Origin: Siderastrea siderea
Lineage: Eukaryota; Cnidaria; Anthozoa; Scleractinia; Rhizangiidae
Reading direction: 5' to 3'
DNA: 64,000 bases
Assembly (NCBI GenBank): GCA_964030785.1
Contig: OZ034968.1
Location: 29,563,686-29,627,685, forward strand
The notes beneath the pieces were generated by a model. That model made no database searches, was not told the origin of the DNA, and was given only the letters and a program-made list of their open reading frames with translations. The first letter of the stretch is position 1; every line of letters begins with the position of its first letter. Positions 59,001 through 64,000 of the stretch are shown here, one piece after another. A program made the position numbers and the translations under genes.

Positions 59001-62000
59001 CATCTTTACCTTTAGTGCTGCACATTAGAGGAAATTGTTTGGTCTAGAGTAGTACTGCTTAATACATGCACCCTTGGATCTTAAGACAATATTACACATT
59101 AAGGACGGTGCCCCCTAATACAGAGGTATTTTAGCAAAGGTTATGTCCATGGAGGAAAAAGCACATCTTGGCAAGGGTTATTGGAATCCAAAAAGGAAAT
59201 TGTGGGTAACCATGGATTTTTCAGAAATAATTAATATGCAAATTTTGAAAAAGCTTTAAAGCATGAATAATGTATGGCATTGTTACCCACAGTTTTTTTT
59301 TGGATCTTGATAGCCCTCGCTCAGATCTGCTTTCCCTACGTAGTCATAAACAGCGTAAAAATACCTTTGTATTAGTACGCACTTTCCTTAAGGAACCTGA
59401 GTATCTCGGACCAGAACCCGAGATGCACAGAACGTATGTGCAGTGACAAAAGGAGGCACCATCCTTGATTACAATGTCGTGAAAGCTGAGAGATATTTTT
59501 GTATGTAGGGATGATCATTACTGGAGTGGTTACTACACATCAAGACCATTTTATAAGAACTTGGACAGGGCACTGGAATCACATCACAGGTATTTTATTA
59601 CTTAAGGTATTATTTTAGTGCTTCTCTCTCTGATTGTGATGCACAAGTTACAATTACCTATGGTGTCATTATTGTCCAGAAGATGTGTTTAATTAAGCAG
59701 TTAGTAACAAGAAATTCTGAAGAATTTGCATGCGGCGCACAGTCTCTCACCCCCCTCCCCCCTCCCCCCTCCCCGTGTCTTAAGGGAAAAAGGTTTAACT
59801 TTAGTAGTTTGTGGTTTCCGGTGACCTGTTATGGACAATTTGCACTTCCGGTATGTAAGGAATTAAATCTGTGTATGCAACTTGAGAACTTGGTTTGTTT
59901 GTAACCAGTGACCTCTGTACGACTCTTTCAAATCGTTCTTAAACCGTGATATCCTTAAGCTACAACAGGCGGAAACGCTTTTTGCTCAAAAAGCTTTACT
60001 TCTCCTCTTTTGAGCTCAAACTTCATTTTGTCTAGTATTCTTGATTTCACGTTGGGGTTCAGACCAATTTTTTATCACCAGAAAGCTGTGTTTCTAGAGA
60101 CATCTGGAAGACATATTCACGGCAGTGCTGAGATAGCTGACCGACTCGTGACGTTTATATTTTTGCTTGTTAACCCGTGCTCTAATACAGACTAAAATGA
60201 ATGAAACTTTATTAAATTAGTTTGAAACGGCGGAAAGACATAAACGAAAGACTGAGAGGTCTTAGACAAGTTTAGACAACCAAAATTCTAAAATTGGGCA
60301 GAACCGAAAAGCAGAAATGTATTTCTGACCTGGTGCGACGGAATCAGTTTAGATTGGTGATACTCAGGCCTTGTTTGTTATTTGATTGAGATTTCATCAC
60401 CACCGAATGTTTTTGTTTACTGTTTTCCTTTTTTTAGTGTTATAGTTTTTTTGGGACGCTATTTATTAAACTTTAGGATAAATCTATTAGCGTTCTATCA
60501 CTAATGCTGTTCTCTGATTGGCTACGCTTCTCACTATCTAATCTGTTGTAGATAGTGAGTAGAGTGTTTTCCGCGCGTGGTGTTATATCATTTTTCAATA
60601 AAAACATGTAGTGTCTGCTGTTAAGTTTTGAACGTCTAGTAGATTTATACTAAAACAATTAAATTATTCGCTCTCGATTTCTATGCGTGATAGTTGATTC
60701 AGCCTTCGGCCTCATCAACTATCACGCGATAGAAATCTCGAGCTCATAATCTAATTGTTAAATAGAAGTTAGTTCCAGCTTTGATTCTATAAGGGCCGGG
60801 TTTACAGTGGCAGGTATAGATTTCATAGATTGCTTTCCGTTTCATGCACTGAGAGAACGCACGTGAGCGCGGATGGGCATTGGACACACACAACTCCCAA
60901 ATTCTCGTATCCAACAATTTTATTGTTGGATATGACACGATAATAACCAACTCGATGCTACGCGCCTTGTTGGTTTTAACCCTCTAAGCCCCATTAGTAT
61001 AAATCTACTAGCGTTCTATCATAAATGCTGCAATCTGATTGGCTACCCTACTCGCTATCTATTCCGTGATAGATAGTGAGTAGCGAAAAGGTGAGTGGCA
61101 GGCACAGTCTTATACTTCAAAATAACAGTGCAATGATGTAAAACTTTTTACTTTAGTGGAATATTAATCGAGATTTATACTAAAACAAATGTGATAGTTG
61201 ATTCGGCCTTCGGCCTCATCAACTATCACGCGATAGAAATCTCGAGCTCATAATCTAATTGTTAAATAGAAGTTAGTTCCAGCTTTGATTCTATAAGGGC
61301 CGGGTTTACAGTGGCAGGTATAGATTTCATAGATTGCTTTCCGTTTCATGCACTGAGAGAACGCACGTGAGCGCGGATGGGCATTGGACACACACAACTC
61401 CCAAATTCTCGCTAGCCTTTGTAAACACTGCCCCTTAAAAACGAAATGTCCTCAAAAAACAGCGAAATAAACATTTCAACGCTTACCTTTACTCAACTTC
61501 AATTCGCCGCGAAACTCAAAACAACAAAATTACGCTTCACACTTCTGTTTATAAAATCCGTGTCACCAACAGATCGTGCGGTATTTGAAACATTAGCTTT
61601 CAATCTCCTAAAATCCACGTCATTATAACGAGCCTGATTGTGTAGAGCCCGTGCGGAGACTAAGTCTACTGACTTCCTACAATTCAGGAATGTGCCTTGC
61701 ATTTTATGAGACGGCAGCGACGTTTGAGACGTCGCGCCGCCTAATGAAAAACATCATTATGGTAGTATTATATTGGTGAGTTATAGAGACCCCTTTAAGT
61801 GCATTCTAAAAAAGAAGATTCCTTTTGTATGCCAACACCTCTCCTAAGTGAATTCGCAGTCAGTGGTCCGTCAGACACACAATCACTACACTGACCTCTC
61901 ACATGTTAAAAACCTCTCTGTGCCGATGCTTACAAATGAGCTCACATGGTTCTTCTGTTACTGGAGGTTCCTCCTTAGTACAACTATAATGGGCATTAAA

Positions 62001-64000
62001 CACACGTTGGTGAAAACCAGTCAATTTTAAATTGGTAAAGTTATAGCAATGTAAGAGTGGTAATTAGGACATATTATAATTATTAAGGATACACTGAAAG
62101 CTATCGGTAGCTGTTTTGTACTAAGTGTGTTGAGTTTATAATCATAATAGTGTGGATTAATCAATATTTCTACCAAGTTGCATAAGATAGATTACAAAAA
62201 AGTTAAATAATTCAATAATAAACTTGTTATGAATACCAACATCTGTTTTAAAGGGCTGCTGAAATAATTTTCTCACTGGCTGAATCACACGCTCGTCATC
62301 ATGGAAGTTCAAGTTTTGCTGTAGAGCAACTGTATGGACTGCTGACCAATGCACGCCAGAACTTGGGCCTGTTTCAACATCACGATGGCATCACTGGGAC
62401 AGCTAAGGACTTTGTGGTGGTAGATTATGGTACAAGGTACATAATTCGGCTTCAGTTTGGTGTAAATTGTTTTTGAATTTTCCATATTTTAAATGTCTTA
62501 CACCTGTAAGTATAATTATAACGATAGCTTTGTTTATCGTTTGTCTCACGATATTGTCACTTTGACGTGGATCCCGACGTTTCGACCGCTTACTGCTGTT
62601 CTTCATCAGGCGATGGTGTCGACTGGGCATGTGTCACTATATGTAGCACCATGGCTGTTTTGTGATTGGTGCATATCCATCCTCATTGTGGTTGTTTTTT
62701 CGAACAGGAGTTTTGAAAAAAAATTTTAACAAATGTCCTTTATTTACCATCGGCAAGTGATTATAGCAATGTGCTAGTGGGACATTTAAACCTTGGAAAC
62801 AAATATTTCAAACTGAACGCAACAAATTTTCATGTCGCAAAAATCTGCAACACATAGATTTGTGGTAATGCGCACAATAAGCAGTCTCAACTGCGATGCA
62901 AAATAGTTGCACAAAATTGTTGCCCGTATTACTTGACCTTAATTTACAAAACGATTAAAAACATAACATTGTTTAAAACATTAACCAACAGGATGCTCCA
63001 ATCACTGAACGACGTGCAGCGAGTGATACAGGACTCCGCCCATTTTCTGTTGACAACTGACAAGTCACATCACAAGGCACCAGACCCAGTCCTGCCCCCT
63101 CTAAAATTTGTATGTATACCATAGATATATTTGCTTTTTATGGAATCTTGTAACACAGCCGCCGCATTTATACATACATGAACCTCACTGCGTTAGCCTT
63201 CGTTTTGGGTGTAACATTTGAACAAAAAGCTCCGTGATTTCATAGCGCATGTTGCAATCTCGTGTTTTTGCATTTTTTCTGTCTTGATTTCAATCTTTAT
63301 TGTATGAGTCCACACAAAAGACCATGACTAATGCATTTTTATTTTTTTTCTTCGTTAATTTTTATGTCCTAGGAAGAAACCAGACATGCGCATGATTCAT
63401 TACCGACAAAAGAAGTCATAACGTTGTCAGACACACCAAGGTAATCTCAAGTGTTTCTTTATATCGTGAAGTTATACCATACTTGTGCTCATTGGTTTTG
63501 AGTGGTCTGACGTTCAATTTAACCGAGTTTGGCGAATCTGCTTCCAAGGACTATGTAATACTTAACAAGTATTCACCAAAGTGGAGGTGTAATTGTTTTA
63601 GTATGTACCAAAACCAGTGGATAGCCAGCACCAAATAGTTCGCTTTTTCTGAGAAACGTGGAAAACTCGCGCGCGAAATCCAGAACAATGGCGGGAGATG
63701 AATAGCAGATGCTATCGCGAGTTTGAGTAGCCAATCAGAGAGCGCGAAAAACACTATCCACTGGTTTGGTAGATACTAAAACCTGTTAATGCCACCAATA
63801 GTTACAGCGACCACATTTTTGTGGCCCAAGCAGAACCTTAGTCATTTTCTTATCGAACCGTGCTGATTCGACTACGTCATTAATCGACCAGTGAACGTTT
63901 TAGCTCTTACCGAGTATAACTCTTTTTTTTTTTTTCATTTCTTAACAGGGCGGTGGTATTTTACAATTCACTGACAACTACAAGGGAGCAAGTTGTGAGC
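47002..64000 (+). CDS. MAN2A: Golgi alpha-mannosidase II (GH38), 3' end beyond the window
   Basis: Seventeen exons: 47002-47121, 50076-50333, 51247-51391, 52368-52539, 52771-52904, 53612-53785, 54241-54326, 55087-55187, 56797-56929, 57140-57184, 57707-57758, 58007-58076, 59509-59589, 62254-62436, 62992-63109, 63373-63440 and 63949 to the edge. All phases fit (664 codons of a usual ~1,100-1,150). Residues 4-24 form the signal-anchor of a type II membrane protein; a coiled-coil-like stem follows (41-126). The GH38 catalytic domain shows the zinc ligands in PHSHNDPGW (His171, Asp173), the nucleophile Asp287 in [11 protein letters not shown], and a further ligand in [13 protein letters not shown] (566-568). 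The enzyme trims two mannoses from GlcNAcMan5GlcNAc2 in the medial Golgi, committing N-glycans to complex type. Membership is secure; MAN2A1 versus MAN2A2 cannot be decided from this part. The C-terminal ~480 residues lie outside. Confidence 0.97.
47122..50075 (+). other. Intron 1 of the mannosidase gene
   Basis: 2.95 kb, AT-rich, separating the membrane-anchor exon from the stem exon. It includes the MITE at 49025-49241. I see no other supported feature. Confidence 0.7.
49025..49241. mobile_element. MITE, TTAACCCTTTAAGCC family, copy 3 (inverted)
   Basis: It ends ATTGGGGCTTAAAGGGTTAA; the left end CTCTTTTAGCCCCAG is its diverged mirror. The interior contains TTCTCATGACCTGTACTGTA and ATTTCCTTAATTC, complements of the other copies. 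Confidence 0.65.
50441..50853. mobile_element. MITE-like element with CCCAGGC ends in mannosidase intron 2
   Basis: The left end CCCAGGCAGGGGGAGGGGGC mirrors the right end GACCCCCCTCCCTCCCTCGC plus CTGGGG. The interior has ACCCC and CACCC direct motifs but no ORF. The diverged arms suggest an old element. Confidence 0.5.
55783..56381. mobile_element. 599-bp MITE, TTAACCCATTGAC family, copy 2
   Basis: The ends TTAACCCACTGACGCCC and (complement) TTAACCCATTGACACCC. It shares CACTTGTGACGTCATCAGTT with copy 1 at 30999-31630. It is intronic in the mannosidase gene; the minus ORF at 56108-56308 lies wholly inside it and is not supported. Confidence 0.65.
57238..57457. mobile_element. MITE, TTAACCCTTTAAGCC family, copy 4
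   Basis: Diverged ends (TTTACCCTTAGGGCCC and GACTTGACGAGTTAA) but a well-conserved interior: GAGAATAAAGGAAATTATCA and GAGAATATGCATGCTGATAT. It lies in the intron after exon 57140-57184. Confidence 0.6.
58700..58980 (+). repeat. Probable tRNA-derived SINE
   Basis: GAGTGGTGCAGTGGTTAGCA resembles a box A region and is partly duplicated (TGGTGCAGTGGTTGG) just after. A degenerate box B may lie near 58740-58755. No clear tail. It is intronic in the mannosidase gene. Confidence 0.35.
59590..62253 (+). other. Largest downstream intron of the mannosidase gene, repeat-filled
   Basis: It contains a C-rich run at about 59748-59775 and a ~220-bp near-identical direct duplication (60690-60908 and 61194-61412), plus palindromes described separately. 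The small ORFs have no support. Confidence 0.55.
60690..61412. repeat. Near-identical 220-bp segment repeated at a 504-bp offset
   Basis: 60690-60908 recurs at 61194-61412 with almost no differences. Both copies carry a strong hairpin, GATAGTTGATTC then GGCCTTCGGCC then ATCAACTATC, and a region ending CAACTCCCAAATTCTCG. Preceding segments (AATCTATTAGCGTTCTATCA at 60481 and its diverged match at 61002) are also related, so the whole unit was tandemly duplicated. TATCCAACAAT..ATTGTTGGATA at 60908-60932 is a further palindrome at the junction. Confidence 0.75.
62552..62612 (-). ncRNA. Hammerhead-ribozyme-like core, degenerate
   Basis: On the minus strand the sequence reads CCTGATGAAGAACAGC, then AGTAAGCGG, then TCGAAACGTCGGGATCC. 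The CTGATGA and GAAA boxes of a hammerhead are both present at plausible spacing, with a possible 5-bp helix II (ACAGC/GCGGT, one mismatch). The pair next to the core is not canonical. Similar CTGATGA..CGAAACG sequences occur in Penelope-like retroelement ends. I treat this as a relic or look-alike. Confidence 0.3.

Overview
This is a piece of an animal nuclear genome. It carries four clear multi-domain or multi-exon protein genes with GT-AG introns (one is intronless) and many short non-autonomous DNA transposons, tRNA-like SINEs and microsatellites. The intron-rich conserved metazoan genes, the very high density of foldback/MITE elements and an L1-type LINE suggest a cnidarian, most likely an anthozoan such as a coral. 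That assignment is inference; no taxon marker is present.

Layout, left to right. (1) At the left edge a minus-strand gene begins (36 codons visible) behind a CRE-like site. (2) 2065-11730, minus: an eleven-exon gene, reconstructed here from phase-compatible splice sites, for an APH/choline-kinase-fold phosphotransferase of about 532 aa. Its introns hold several foldback MITEs, a GATC-rich element and a GGAT microsatellite. (3) 14759-28714, plus: a 932-aa BNIP2/PRUNE2/caytaxin-family protein with a C-terminal BCH (CRAL-TRIO-like) domain, an acidic linker, and a long N-terminal region encoded by one 1.76-kb exon. That region carries three amphipathic helices resembling PKA-anchoring (AKAP) helices. 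A 5.2-kb LINE with two intact ORFs sits antisense in one of its introns. (4) 33132-38416, minus: AP-3 complex sigma subunit, six exons, 197 aa, with an array of cloverleaf-forming tRNA-like SINE units in intron 1. (5) 38520-42460: a 3.9-kb foldback transposon with arms over 1 kb and a 9-bp target duplication, about 100 bp upstream of the AP-3 sigma start codon. (6) 45952-46653, minus: intronless CACYBP/SIP. (7) 47002-64000, plus: Golgi alpha-mannosidase II, seventeen exons and 664 codons visible, running off the right edge with its active-site residues in view.

The genes are ordinary eukaryotic transcription units, not an operon. CACYBP and the mannosidase are divergent, with 348 bp between start codons, so they probably share a bidirectional promoter; a 122-bp hairpin element sits inside it. 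The AP-3 sigma and BNIP2-like genes are convergent. AP-3 sigma and mannosidase II both act in Golgi/endosomal traffic, but nothing in the sequence shows they are co-regulated.

The observations most worth following up are the AKAP-like helix triplet in the BCH protein, the unfamiliar APH-type kinase gene, the apparently complete LINE with a G-quadruplex-prone 3' UTR, and the set of foldback elements with 9-11-bp duplications, several of which carry YY1-like motifs.
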